A stretch of 64,000 nucleotides of DNA, taken from assembly GCF_004519305.1 (NCBI RefSeq), contig NZ_SOZA01000005.1:124001-188000 (forward strand), in the 5' to 3' direction. A program made the position numbers and the translations under genes. Source of the stretch: Pseudomonas sp. RIT623. Its GTDB lineage: Bacteria; Pseudomonadota; Gammaproteobacteria; Pseudomonadales; Pseudomonadaceae. The notes under the pieces are model-generated. The model ran no database searches. It saw only the letters and a program-made list of their open reading frames with translations, and had not been told where the DNA came from. Positions 16,150-27,006 of this stretch are shown here, piece after piece. Numbering within the stretch: the first letter of the stretch is position 1; the number at the start of each line of letters is the position of its first letter.

Positions 16150-18297
16150 CTAGGCCTGCTGCACGCGCAACTGTTCCAGAACCGCCTCGAGGGCCCGATC
16201 GAACAACAAGCCATCGTCGAGCAAGCGCAGCTCGCCGCGGCGCAAGGCCACCGCCAGGCCGTTGCGGTTCCACTCGCGCACCTTCAAGCCGGTCCGGTTG
16301 GCGAACACGAAGCGGTCATGGCTGTCGATGCGCGCCACCAGCTTGCAGCGCAGCGGCTCGTCATCGTCCATCACTTCGACCCAGGTGCCCAGGCGCAGGC
16401 GCTCGACTTGGCGAAGGGCCGGTTCCTGGTCGTCGAGCGGCGCGCATGGGGCGTGGGTCGCTTCATCGGCGATGGCCAGCACGATGTCGTGCTCCACGCG
16501 CGCCTCGACCAGCGCCTCGTCGAATTCAGGCACGCCGCCGCAGGCCCGCAGGTGCAGCTGTTCCAGCAGCAAAAAGAATTCACGGGTCGCCGCCGAGTCC
16601 AGCGCTACGCCCGCCAGGCCCTCGCGCAAGGCCTTGAGCAACCCTGGCACTTGCTCCAGCAGGCGGGCCGGGTCTGCGCTGGGGGCAATGCTGGCGAGCA
16701 ACCCGTCCATGGTCGCCAGGCCCTCGGCCCAGGCCTGGGAGTCTTCGCCCTGCTTGAGCCAGGCCAACAGCAGCACCTGGCTCCAGGCCTGCACCAGCAT
16801 CTGCACCACCACCTGCGGCAGCACCTGGCCGCGCAGGCGCAGGTTCAGCGCCTGCTGCACCCGCTGGCGGGCCAGCAAGGTGCGGGCGCGGCCTTCCTCG
16901 GCGTCGCGGGTCCGTTGTTCGAGCAGCTCGTTGCGCCGGCGTTCGTCCTGGCTGAACAGCAGGAACTCCTCGAGCAGCTCGCTGAACAGCTCGCAGTCTT
17001 CGGAAAAATCATTGAGCAGGCGCTGGACGATCCGCTCGACCCGCAAATGCAAGCTATCGCGCAGCCCATCACCCTCGACTTCCCAGCCAATCGCCGCAGC
17101 GGCGATTTCGTTGAGCAGGCGCCGCGCCGGGTGGCTGGCCCGGCTTAGCAGCCCCTTGTCGATCAAGGCCACTTTCAGCAGGGGAATATGCAGGCGGCCG
17201 ATCAGCCCGCGCAGGCTCGCCGGCAGGTTGTCATCCGCCTGGATGAAGGCGAACAACAGCTCGACCAGGTTGATCATGTCCTCGTCGGCGGTGGCGATGC
17301 GCCGGCGCGTGCCGCTGCGCACGCTGACCCGCAGCAGCAGTTGCTCGAGCTGTTGGCCGAGCTTGAAGTCGTCCGGCTCGCCGGGCGCCGGCACATAGTG
17401 CTGCAAGTGGGTCAGCAGGCGCAGTAGGTCTTCGGTACCGATCGGCTGCGCCGCGCTGAGCGTTTGCAGGCGCGGCGCCACACGACCGCGGCTGGGCGCC
17501 AGCAGCGCCTGCAACGCGCTGAAGAAGGCCTGCCCGGCACTATCGGCGCCCGGATCGTGCAAGGCGGGGTTGCTCGGCGCACGCCGGGCAATGTGCCGGC
17601 GGTCCTCGGCGCGGCGCCGCGGCGCCGGCAGCAGTTCCGGCAGCACGCCGGCACTGGCCAGCAGCTGGTTGGCCTCGCCATAGAGCAGGTCGAGGTCGCG
17701 CAGGACATAACGCTCGAACAACTTGAGCAACACCAGCTTGACGTTCGTCCCCACGCCCAGGTCGCGCCCGGCCTGGAGGAAGAAACCGCACAGGCTGCCT
17801 GGGCCCAGCGGGTTGCGCGCAACCTCGATGTCCAGTTCCAGCAGGGTCTCGAAACGCAGGTTCAACTGCTCAAGCACAAAGCCATCGCGTGACAGCACGC
17901 GATCGACCATCGCCTGCACCGCCACCGAACGCTCCAGCGTCGGGCTGTGCAACGCCAACTGGGCGTTGACCATTGAGGCCAGGGCATCGCACTGGCCGAT
18001 ACGGGCGAAGGCCTCGTAGAAGGTATCGAGAAAGCCGCGTTCGATGCTCTTGCGCTTGAGGCGCAGATCACGCATGGCCTCGAAGTACAGGTTCTGGTCG
18101 AGGCGGCCGCTGGCCTTGTCGGCCATTTCAAAGAGGGTGTCGTCGGCGTTGTCGAACAACGCCTGCAAGCCCTGGCGCAGTTGCAGGGCGGCCTTGTCAC
18201 GCACCTGCAGGAGCAACACGGGAAGGCACGGCGAGGGCGCGCGGGCACCCCGGTCGAGGGTGGTCGCCAGGGGCACCACCTTGCCTTCTTTCTGCAT
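16150..18297 (-). CDS. DUF1631-family protein
   Basis: This large, mainly helical cytoplasmic protein (715 residues) of the DUF1631 family has no demonstrated function; some databases call it a thymidine phosphorylase without support. Residues 25-560 are helical, and the last about 130 residues (ERLRLGTWVEVMDDDEPLRC, FVFANRTGLKVREW) look like a small beta-barrel of PilZ type, which is my inference. ATG 18297 follows AAGGAG. It is a single gene divergent from nadC, and about 100 bases separate it from ampD. Confidence 0.85.
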   Translation of the reverse strand: MQKEGKVVPLATTLDRGARAPSPCLPVLLLQVRDKAALQLRQGLQALFDNADDTLFEMADKASGRLDQNLYFEAMRDLRLKRKSIERGFLDTFYEAFARIGQCDALASMVNAQLALHSPTLERSVAVQAMVDRVLSRDGFVLEQLNLRFETLLELDIEVARNPLGPGSLCGFFLQAGRDLGVGTNVKLVLLKLFERYVLRDLDLLYGEANQLLASAGVLPELLPAPRRRAEDRRHIARRAPSNPALHDPGADSAGQAFFSALQALLAPSRGRVAPRLQTLSAAQPIGTEDLLRLLTHLQHYVPAPGEPDDFKLGQQLEQLLLRVSVRSGTRRRIATADEDMINLVELLFAFIQADDNLPASLRGLIGRLHIPLLKVALIDKGLLSRASHPARRLLNEIAAAAIGWEVEGDGLRDSLHLRVERIVQRLLNDFSEDCELFSELLEEFLLFSQDERRRNELLEQRTRDAEEGRARTLLARQRVQQALNLRLRGQVLPQVVVQMLVQAWSQVLLLAWLKQGEDSQAWAEGLATMDGLLASIAPSADPARLLEQVPGLLKALREGLAGVALDSAATREFFLLLEQLHLRACGGVPEFDEALVEARVEHDIVLAIADEATHAPCAPLDDQEPALRQVERLRLGTWVEVMDDDEPLRCKLVARIDSHDRFVFANRTGLKVREWNRNGLAVALRRGELRLLDDGLLFDRALEAVLEQLRVQQA

Positions 18298-18508
18298 CCC
18301 ATACTCCTTGCTGGATGTTGCGTTGTGCCACCGGCGGAAAAATCGTCAAAGCTATGACGCCAAATACAAGGCGCCATTATCAGGGAAAAAGTTGACAGCT
18401 GCTAGCGCGCATTCTCACGCACCCAACTGACCCTGCAATCGGCCAAATGCTCATCTATCCCGACCAAAGGTCATCGCCGCGGCAGCTGTACACGCCGCCC
18501 CCCTGCCC

Positions 18509-18514
18509 TATAAT
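18509..18514 (+). promoter_or_regulatory. Probable -10 element of nadC
   Basis: A perfect TATAAT lies 29 bases before the nadC ATG. The sequence 17 bases upstream (CTGTAC) is a poor -35 match, so this could be a weak or activator-dependent sigma-70 promoter. Confidence 0.5.
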
Positions 18515-18527
18515 CGCCGGCACCTAG

Positions 18528-19391
<864 letters not shown>

Positions 19392-19411
19392 GCTGAATCG
19401 CAGGCACAAAA

Positions 19412-19438
19412 AAACCGGCCAGATGGCCGGTTTTTTTA
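19412..19438. terminator. Bidirectional terminator between nadC and trxB
   Basis: ACCGGCC (19415-19421) pairs with GGCCGGT (19426-19432) across a four-base loop. A-runs flank it on the left and T-runs on the right, so it can end transcription from both strands. Confidence 0.9.
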
Positions 19439-19440
19439 TC

Positions 19441-19489
19441 GCGGGGCCAGCCCGCTCCCACGTTCTGTGCAGGAGCGGGCTGGCCCGCA
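19441..19489. repeat. Palindromic REP variant
   Basis: GCGGGGCCAGCCCGCTCC and GGAGCGGGCTGGCCCGC form an almost perfect inverted repeat of about 17 bases around a short spacer. It represents the GCGGGCTGGCCCGC subtype of REP. It lies just after the terminator and ends about 10 bases from the trxB stop. Confidence 0.8.
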
Positions 19490-19498
19490 AAGGCTGGA

Positions 19499-20789
<1,291 letters not shown>

Positions 20790-21518
20790 ATGCAAGCCCC
20801 TGCCCTTTCCGGCCCACAGTACCTTCGCGAAGGCCTGAAACTGGTCCTGAGCCCAAGCCTGCGGCTGTTCGTGCTGCTGCCCCTGGCGGTCAACCTGTTG
20901 CTGTTCGGCGGGCTGATCTACTTCGCCGGGCACCAGTTCAGCCTGTGGGTCGATGCGCTGATGCCGACCCTGCCCGACTGGCTGAGCTTCCTCACCTATA
21001 TCCTCTGGCCGCTGTTCGTGGCGCTGGTGGTGCTGATGGTGTTCTTCACCTTCACCCTGCTGGCCAACGTCATCGCCGCGCCGTTCAACGGTTTCCTGGC
21101 CGAGAAGGTCGAGGTGGTAGTGCGCGGCCAGGACACCTTCCCACCATTCAGCTGGGCCGAACTGCTGGCCATGGTGCCGCGTACCTTCAGCCGCGAAATG
21201 CGCAAGCTGGGTTATTTCCTGCCACGGGCCATCGGCCTGTTCATCCTGTCGTTCATCCCGGTGGTCAACGTGATCGCCGCGCCGCTGTGGCTGGTATTCG
21301 GTATCTGGATGATGGCCATCCAGTACATCGACTACCCGGCGGACAACAACAAGATGAACTGGCAGGACATGCTGGCCTGGCTGCGCAGCAAGCGCTGGCA
21401 GTCGTTGGGCTTTGGCGGGATCACCTACCTGGCGCTGATGATTCCGGGGGTCAACGTGCTGATGATGCCGGCGGCGGTGGCCGGGGCGACGTTGTTCTGG
21501 GTGCGTGAACGCACCTGA
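20790..21518 (+). CDS. cysZ: Sulfate transporter CysZ
   Basis: This 242-residue inner-membrane protein is predicted to import sulfate for cysteine synthesis. Hydrophobic segments lie near 25-48, 70-100, 145-175 and 205-235. The family stretches [19 protein letters not shown] and [20 protein letters not shown] are clear. ATG 20790 has TGCGGAG eight bases upstream. It stands alone, divergent from trxB, and is followed by a REP pair. Confidence 0.92.
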   Translation: MQAPALSGPQYLREGLKLVLSPSLRLFVLLPLAVNLLLFGGLIYFAGHQFSLWVDALMPTLPDWLSFLTYILWPLFVALVVLMVFFTFTLLANVIAAPFNGFLAEKVEVVVRGQDTFPPFSWAELLAMVPRTFSREMRKLGYFLPRAIGLFILSFIPVVNVIAAPLWLVFGIWMMAIQYIDYPADNNKMNWQDMLAWLRSKRWQSLGFGGITYLALMIPGVNVLMMPAAVAGATLFWVRERT

Positions 21519-21532
21519 GCCCCCATAAACCT

Positions 21533-21647
21533 GTAGGAGCGGCCTTGTGTCGCGAAAGGGCCGCAAAGCGGCCCCGGCGATATCAGCTTGATGCACGAAT
21601 CCTGGGGGCGCTTCGCACCCCTTTCGCGACACAAGGCCGCTCCTACA
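21533..21647. repeat. REP pair, inverted
   Basis: A forward unit (GTAGGAGCGGCCTTGTGTCG at 21533) and a complete inverted copy ending near 21647 are separated by about 30 bases. The pair fills the gap between the convergent cysZ and PAS-receptor genes and is nearly identical in sequence to the pair at 12261. Confidence 0.9.
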
Positions 21648-21665
21648 CAAGCGGTGTCAAGCCGG

Positions 21666-22982
21666 TCAGTGACTCAGCTGGCTGGAAAACTGCCCCACCG
21701 CATCCACCACTTTCTTCGCCCCTTCCTGGATCTCCACGATCACCCCGCCGGTATCGGCGGCCAGGGCCAGCCCTTGCTCGGCCTGGCGCTTGCTGGTGTC
21801 GATGATGTCCACCGCCGCCTGGGCCAGTTGCTCGTTCTGTTGCACCACCTTGGCGATCTCCTCGGTGGCGCTGCTGGTGCGCGAGGCCAGCTGGCGCACT
21901 TCGTCGGCGACCACGGCGAATCCCCGGCCCTGCTCACCGGCACGGGCGGCCTCGATGGCGGCGTTGAGCGCCAGCAGGTTGGTCTGCCCGGCGATGTCGC
22001 TGATGGTCTTGATGATTGCGCCGATCACCTTGGACTGCTTGTCCAGCGCCTGGATACCGTCGGCGGCGTCCTGCATCGACCCTTCCAGGCCACGCATCAC
22101 CTCGACGGTCTGGGTTACCACGTCGGTGGCCTTGCGCGCGCTGCTGTCGGTCTCCAGCGAGGTGGTGTAGGCGATGTCCGCCGCCTGGGCCACGGCCAGC
22201 TCCTGGTTGACCTGGTCGGTGATAACGGTGGCGAACTTGACCACCTTGTAGAGCACGTCGTGGGCATCGATGATCGGGTTGTACGAAGCCTCCAGCCACA
22301 CCACCCGGCCATGGGCGTCGATGCGCTTGAAGCGCTCGGCGACGAACTCGCCACGGCGCAGTTTCTCCCAGAACGCCTGGTAGCCCGCCGAGTTGGCCTC
22401 TTCCGGCTCGCAGAACATGCGGTGGGATTTGCCGCGCACCTGATCCAGGGTGTAACCCATGGTCTGCAGGAAACGGTCGTTGGCGGTCAGCACCTGGCCG
22501 TCGAGGTTGAACTCGATCACCGCCGTGGAGCGCATCAAGGCCTTGATCAGGCTCTCATGCTCGCGGGAGGTCTCGATGGTGCGGGTCAGGTCGCTGGAGT
22601 GCAGGGAGAAATACTTGATCCGCCCTTCGCTGTTCTTCACCGGCTGCAGGATCGAGCGCAGCCAGGCCTCCTCGCCGTTGCCGCGCAACAGGCGGAAAGC
22701 GCCGTTGAGGTGCTCGCCACGGGTAATGGCTTGCTTCATGCGCTGATAGAAGTCGAGCTTCTTCACATGGGCCGGGACAATGTCCTCGATATTGCGGCCG
22801 ATCAGCTGTTCGGCGCGGTAGAGCATCTCGGCCTCGAAGTTGCCATTGACCGACTCGATGCGCCCCTGGGGGTCGAGCTGGAGGACCAGCATCTCACTGT
22901 CCAGGCTGTTCTTGACCTGCTCGATGGACATCAACTCTTCGCGCAGTTGCTGGATTTCTTGCTTCAGTTTGCTGTTGAACAT
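21666..22982 (-). CDS. Soluble PAS-PAS chemotaxis transducer, BdlA-like
   Basis: This cytoplasmic chemoreceptor-like protein has 438 residues and no membrane segment. Residues about 1-25 form a short coiled coil ([20 protein letters not shown]). Residues 28-145 are PAS-1, and 150-265 are PAS-2 with [16 protein letters not shown] and [18 protein letters not shown]. The rest is a signalling domain with [20 protein letters not shown]. The layout matches P. aeruginosa BdlA, a biofilm-dispersion regulator, and Aer-like energy sensors. ATG 22982 follows GGGAGAG; the extension upstream is not PAS-like. Cofactor (heme, FAD or none) is unknown. Confidence 0.88.
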   Translation of the reverse strand: MFNSKLKQEIQQLREELMSIEQVKNSLDSEMLVLQLDPQGRIESVNGNFEAEMLYRAEQLIGRNIEDIVPAHVKKLDFYQRMKQAITRGEHLNGAFRLLRGNGEEAWLRSILQPVKNSEGRIKYFSLHSSDLTRTIETSREHESLIKALMRSTAVIEFNLDGQVLTANDRFLQTMGYTLDQVRGKSHRMFCEPEEANSAGYQAFWEKLRRGEFVAERFKRIDAHGRVVWLEASYNPIIDAHDVLYKVVKFATVITDQVNQELAVAQAADIAYTTSLETDSSARKATDVVTQTVEVMRGLEGSMQDAADGIQALDKQSKVIGAIIKTISDIAGQTNLLALNAAIEAARAGEQGRGFAVVADEVRQLASRTSSATEEIAKVVQQNEQLAQAAVDIIDTSKRQAEQGLALAADTGGVIVEIQEGAKKVVDAVGQFSSQLSH

Positions 22983-23149
22983 GGCCGCTCTCCCGGAGCG
23001 TATTCCTGTAGTCGAATGCAATTGCATCGGCTGCCTGCGCTGAGTTCTTGAGTGCTTTGCAAGGAAATATTCAAACAGCCGAAAGTGCCGAAAATCAGGC
23101 GTCATATCCCCGTCACACGGGCGTCACATGGCGGCAGGACACTTTTCCC

Positions 23150-24358
23150 ATGAGCACACCGTCCTTGCGCATCACCCTGGTCAGCGAAACCTTCCCACCG
23201 GAGATCAACGGCGTGGCCAATACCCTTGGCCGCTTGAGCGACGGGCTGCGCCAGCGCGGCCATCAGGTGGAACTGATCCGCCCGCGCCAGGCCAGCGACA
23301 TCGGCCCGGGCGACCCCGAGCAGTTACTGCTGTGCCGTGGCTGGCCCCTGCCCGGCTACCCTGGCCTGCAGTGGGGCCAAGTGTCTATGCACAAGCTGTG
23401 GCGGCGCTGGCGCCGGCAGCGCCCGGATGTGCTGTACATCGCCACCGAGGGCCCGCTGGGGCTGAGCGCCCTGCGCGCCGCCCGACGCCTCGGGGTGGCG
23501 GTGATCAGTGGTTTTCACACCAATTTCCCGCAGTATTCCGGCCAATACGGCCTGGGTCTGCTGTCGCGACTGCTGACCCATTACCTGCGCTGGTTCCACC
23601 GACGTACCGCCATTACCCTGGTGCCCAGCGCCAGCCAGCGCCTGGAGCTGGAGCGCCGCGGCTTCGAACGCCTGGGGCTAATGGCCCGTGGCGTCGATGC
23701 CACGCTGTTCAACCCGGCACGGCGCAGCCAGGCCCTACGGGAGCAGTGGGGATTGGCGGCCGACGACATCGCCGTGCTGCACGTCGGCCGCCTGGCGGCG
23801 GAAAAGAACCTGGCCCTGCTGCGCCCCTGCATGGCGGCCCTGCACAACAACCATCCACACAAGCGCCTGCGCCTGGTGATTGTCGGCGACGGTCCGGCGC
23901 GCGCCCAACTTGAACAACAACTGCCCGAAGCGGTGTTCTGTGGCGCACAGCGTGGCGAGCTGCTGGCCGAGCACTACGCCAGCGGCGACTTGTTCCTGTT
24001 CCCGAGCCTGACCGAGACCTTTGGCAACGTGGTGCTCGAAGCCCTCGCCTCGGGCCTGGCGGTGGTCGCCTATGACGAGGCCGCCGCGGCCCAGCATATT
24101 CGCCATGGCCACAGCGGCGCCTTGGCCATGCCGGGCGATCAGGCCGCGTTCATCGATGCCGCCTGCTGGCTGCTGGAAGAGCAGGAAACCCTGCGCCGGG
24201 TGCGCCTGAATGCCCGCCAGCACGCCAGCCGCCAAGGCTGGCCGGCGATCATCGAGCAGTTCGAGGGTTATCTGTACAACGCCTGCCGGGGCGGGCAGCC
24301 GGTGGATGCCCCGGCACCGCTGCTGATCAAGCCAGAGTCGTCAACGCCTCGCGGCTGA
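23150..24358 (+). CDS. Glycosyltransferase, GT4 family
   Basis: This 402-residue GT-B retaining glycosyltransferase resembles GDP-mannose-dependent alpha-mannosyltransferases (MgtA/PimB-type) and SQD2. The N-terminal domain starts LRITLVSETFPPEINGVANT. The C-terminal donor domain has LHVGRLAAEKNLALL and the E-x7-E motif in SLTETFGNVVLEALASGLAV. The acceptor, and whether it acts on lipid or polysaccharide, cannot be told. ATG 23150 has AGGA about ten bases upstream. Its last 32 bases overlap the end of the convergent reductase gene. Confidence 0.88.
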   Translation: MSTPSLRITLVSETFPPEINGVANTLGRLSDGLRQRGHQVELIRPRQASDIGPGDPEQLLLCRGWPLPGYPGLQWGQVSMHKLWRRWRRQRPDVLYIATEGPLGLSALRAARRLGVAVISGFHTNFPQYSGQYGLGLLSRLLTHYLRWFHRRTAITLVPSASQRLELERRGFERLGLMARGVDATLFNPARRSQALREQWGLAADDIAVLHVGRLAAEKNLALLRPCMAALHNNHPHKRLRLVIVGDGPARAQLEQQLPEAVFCGAQRGELLAEHYASGDLFLFPSLTETFGNVVLEALASGLAVVAYDEAAAAQHIRHGHSGALAMPGDQAAFIDAACWLLEEQETLRRVRLNARQHASRQGWPAIIEQFEGYLYNACRGGQPVDAPAPLLIKPESSTPRG

Positions 24359-25430
24359 ACGGCAACACATCGGCTTCGCGGCCATCACGCACCTTCTGCG
24401 CCCACTGTGCATCCACCAGCAGTGCCCGGCCCACCGCCACCAGATCGAACTCCTGGTCCTGCAGGCGGCGCAGCAAGCCTTCCAGGCTGGCCGGCTTGGC
24501 CACCTTGTCGGTATCGACCATGAACTGCAGGAACTCGCCGTCCAAGCCCACGCTACCCACGGTGATGGTCGGCTTGCCGGTGAGCTGGCGGGTCCAGCCG
24601 GCCAGGTTCAGCTCGCTACCGTCGAATTCCGGCTCCCAGAACCGTCGGGTGGAACAATGGAAGATATCCACACCCGCCTCGCTCAGCGGCTCGAGGAACG
24701 CGGCCAGCGCCTCGGGAGTTTGCACCAGGCGCGCACTGTAGTCCTGCTGCTTCCATTGCGAGAAGCGCAAGATGATCGGGAAGTCCGGCCCGACCGCGGC
24801 GCGCACCGCCTGGATCAGCTCGATGGCAAAGCGCGAACGGCCGGCCAGATCACCACCGTATTCGTCGTCGCGGCGGTTGCTGGCCGCCCAGAAGAACTGG
24901 TCGATCAGGTAGCCATGGGCGCCATGGATCTCCACGCCGTCCATACCGATGGCCTGGGCATCGCGCGCGGCTTGAGCGAAGGCCGCGATGACCTCACGGA
25001 TATCCGCGTGACTCATACCTTGCACCAGCACCTTGCCGTCCTTCTCCTTGCCGCTCGGGCCGTGGCCCGGCACGCTGCCATCGGGCTCGGTGCCCAGGCG
25101 TCGCACGCTGCCCACATGCCACAGCTGCGGCACGATGCGCCCACCCTCGGCGTGCACGGCCTCGACCACGCGCTTCCAGCCGGCCAGGGCGTCCTCGCCA
25201 TGGAAACGTGGCACGTTGGGGTAGCCGTTGGCGGCCTTGTGTCCAACCGTGGTGCCTTCGGTGATGATCAACCCGACACCGGCGGCGGCGCGGCGGCGGT
25301 AGTACTCGACCACGCCGTCATGGGGTACGCCACCAGGGCAAAAGGTGCGGGTCATCGGTGCCATGACCACACGGGTCGGCAGGTCGAGGGTGCCAATGGT
25401 GAAAGGCTGGAACAGAGGGTTGCTGGACAT
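24327..25430 (-). CDS. NADH:flavin oxidoreductase, old yellow enzyme family
   Basis: This FMN-dependent ene-reductase-type enzyme (367 residues) is predicted to reduce activated C=C bonds or xenobiotics. The FMN-site VVMAPMTRTFCPGGVP, the active-site region GMDGVEIHGAHGYLIDQFFW and SNRRDDEYGG, and the phosphate-binding GSVGLD and VAVGRALLVDAQW are typical. ATG 25430 follows GGAGCGCC. The substrate is unknown. The 3' end runs 32 bases into the opposite-strand glycosyltransferase gene. Confidence 0.9.
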   Translation of the reverse strand: MSSNPLFQPFTIGTLDLPTRVVMAPMTRTFCPGGVPHDGVVEYYRRRAAAGVGLIITEGTTVGHKAANGYPNVPRFHGEDALAGWKRVVEAVHAEGGRIVPQLWHVGSVRRLGTEPDGSVPGHGPSGKEKDGKVLVQGMSHADIREVIAAFAQAARDAQAIGMDGVEIHGAHGYLIDQFFWAASNRRDDEYGGDLAGRSRFAIELIQAVRAAVGPDFPIILRFSQWKQQDYSARLVQTPEALAAFLEPLSEAGVDIFHCSTRRFWEPEFDGSELNLAGWTRQLTGKPTITVGSVGLDGEFLQFMVDTDKVAKPASLEGLLRRLQDQEFDLVAVGRALLVDAQWAQKVRDGREADVLPFSREALTTLA

Positions 25431-25531
25431 GCGGCGCTCCCGACGGGGTGAGGAAATGCGCCTGAGCTTAGGGGGGTGCGTGCAGGTGGGCACAGTATTA
25501 TTGATTACAGTGATTTAGCGGTATCGAAACA

Positions 25532-25550
25532 GGGGCTGTCGGGCAGCCCC
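25532..25550 (-). terminator. Hairpin after the reductase upstream gene (glutathione peroxidase)
   Basis: GGGGCTG (25532-25538) pairs with CAGCCCC (25544-25550) across five bases. On the minus strand it is followed by TGTTTC. It lies nine bases after the glutathione peroxidase stop, so it is a probable terminator with a short T-tract. Confidence 0.6.
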
Positions 25551-25558
25551 ACGGCATC

Positions 25559-26041
25559 TCAGGCCAGCGCTTTCTCGATCGCCTGCACCACGGTCGGATC
25601 GTCTGGCGCTGTACGCGGGGCGAAGCGTGCCAGCACCCGGCCATCCTTGCCGACCAGGAACTTCTCGAAGTTCCAGGTGATGTCACCGGGGAACTCGGCG
25701 CCCTCGCCCGCCAGCAAGCGATACAGCGCATGGCGTTGCGGGCCATTGACCTCGAGTTTGGCCCCCAGCGGGAAGCTCACGCCGTAGTTGAGGCTGCAGA
25801 ACTCCTGGATTTCCTTCTCGCTGCCAGGCTCCTGGCCGGCAAACTGGTTGCAAGGCAGCCCAAGCACGTTGAAGCCTTGGCCCTTGAACTGCTGGTGCAG
25901 TTTTTCCAGCGATGCGTATTGCGGTGTCAGGCCGCACTTGGAGGCGACATTGACCACCAGCACCACTTGGCCCTTGAACGGTGCAAGGGGCAGGTCCTCG
26001 CCGTCCAGCGCCTTCAACGTCAGGTCGTGAAATGCACTCAT
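25559..26041 (-). CDS. Glutathione peroxidase (BtuE/Gpx type)
   Basis: This 160-residue thiol peroxidase reduces hydrogen or lipid peroxides with glutathione or thioredoxin. The catalytic tetrad is visible: Cys36 in NVASKCGLTPQY, Gln70 in NQFAGQEPG, and Trp123-Asn124 in DITWNFEKFLV. It is a Cys enzyme, not a selenoenzyme. No signal peptide is present, so it is cytoplasmic. ATG 26041 follows GAGGGG. The gene stands alone and is followed by a hairpin. Confidence 0.93.
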   Translation of the reverse strand: MSAFHDLTLKALDGEDLPLAPFKGQVVLVVNVASKCGLTPQYASLEKLHQQFKGQGFNVLGLPCNQFAGQEPGSEKEIQEFCSLNYGVSFPLGAKLEVNGPQRHALYRLLAGEGAEFPGDITWNFEKFLVGKDGRVLARFAPRTAPDDPTVVQAIEKALA

Positions 26042-26187
26042 GATGAAATCCCCTCTCAGGTTGCCAAGGGTCGCTGGGGCGAATCCCGCCCACTAAAAAG
26101 GCGCACGGCCAAACCGTCCACCCTCCTGAGGAGGGCAAGTCCGGCTTGCCCGAGCGCCTGGCGACTCTCTGAGCTTAGCGCAGAAAA

Positions 26188-26673
26188 TCAGTGGTGATGA
26201 CCACCTTCACCGTGGATGTGACGGTGAGCGATTTCTTCTTCGCTAGCGTCACGCACGTCGACGACCTTGACCTTGAAGTTCAGGCGCTGGCCAGCCAGTG
26301 GGTGGTTGCCGTCGACGGTCACGTCGTCGCCGTCGATATCACGGATGGTGACGATCTGCATCTGGCCATCTGGCGCCGAGGCGTGGAACTGCATACCCAC
26401 TTCCAGTTGGTCGACGCCTTCGAACATCTTGCTGCTCAGGGTGCTGACCAGTTCGGCGGAGTATTCGCCGTAGGCCTCTTCCGGCTCGATGGCCACGGTC
26501 AGCTCGTCGCCGGCCTGCTTGCCTTCCAGGGCTTTTTCCAGGCCCGGGATGATGTTGGCGGCACCGTGCAGGTAGACCAGCGGCGCACCACCGGCGGAGC
26601 TGTCGATGACCTCACCTGCGTCGTTGGTGAGGGTATAGTCGATGGAGACAGCCTTGTTGGCGGCGATCAGCAT
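26188..26673 (-). CDS. slyD: SlyD-like FKBP-type peptidyl-prolyl isomerase
   Basis: This 161-residue chaperone and proline isomerase has an FKBP part at 1-70 and 130-150 (VSIDYTLTNDAGEVIDSS, LVYLHGAANIIPGLEKALEG), an insert-in-flap chaperone domain between, and a short His-rich tail (HRHIHGEGGHHH) expected to bind nickel or zinc. The tail is much shorter than in E. coli SlyD and lacks its Cys. ATG 26673 has AAAGG upstream; the longer open frame is unsupported. It is divergent from the DUF3565 gene. Confidence 0.93.
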   Translation of the reverse strand: MLIAANKAVSIDYTLTNDAGEVIDSSAGGAPLVYLHGAANIIPGLEKALEGKQAGDELTVAIEPEEAYGEYSAELVSTLSSKMFEGVDQLEVGMQFHASAPDGQMQIVTIRDIDGDDVTVDGNHPLAGQRLNFKVKVVDVRDASEEEIAHRHIHGEGGHHH

Positions 26674-26686
26674 GGGGCGAGACCTT

Positions 26687-26974
26687 TTGCAAAAGAATGT
26701 AGAGCGCACCAGTGTAACCAACGCATCGCGTGATTGCGAACGCGGCTCGGACGATACACGGCCCACCAGTCGGATCATCGGCTTCCATCAGGACGAGGAA
26801 GGCCACTGGGTGGTCGAGCTGTCCTGCGGGCACACCCAACACCTGCGCCATCAACCGCCCTGGCAGGCCCGCCCCTGGGTGCTCGACGCCGACCAGCGCG
26901 CGCGCCGCATCGGCCAGGCATTTGCCTGCGGCTGGTGCGCTCAGGGTGTGGTTAGCGATACCCTTGGCCGTTAA
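26687..26974 (+). CDS. DUF3565-family small zinc-finger-like protein
   Basis: This protein of about 95 residues has a conserved domain from about residue 30 (RIIGFHQDEEGHWVVELSCG) to the end (FACGWCAQG). The Cys-x-His and Cys-x2-Cys positions look like a metal site. No function is known. The start is uncertain: TTG 26687 has GGGG nine bases upstream, while ATG 26672 shares its bases with the slyD start on the other strand and lacks a site. pta begins 32 bases downstream and may be co-transcribed. Confidence 0.7.
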   Translation: MQKNVERTSVTNASRDCERGSDDTRPTSRIIGFHQDEEGHWVVELSCGHTQHLRHQPPWQARPWVLDADQRARRIGQAFACGWCAQGVVSDTLGR

Positions 26975-27006
26975 ATTCCTTGCACCGCTTATTTCGAGAA
27001 GCACGC

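Noticed and set aside
18392-18420. TTGACA at 18392 as a -35 element for nadC
   Set aside because: No -10 sequence lies at 16 to 18 bases, and it is over 100 bases from the better TATAAT at 18509.
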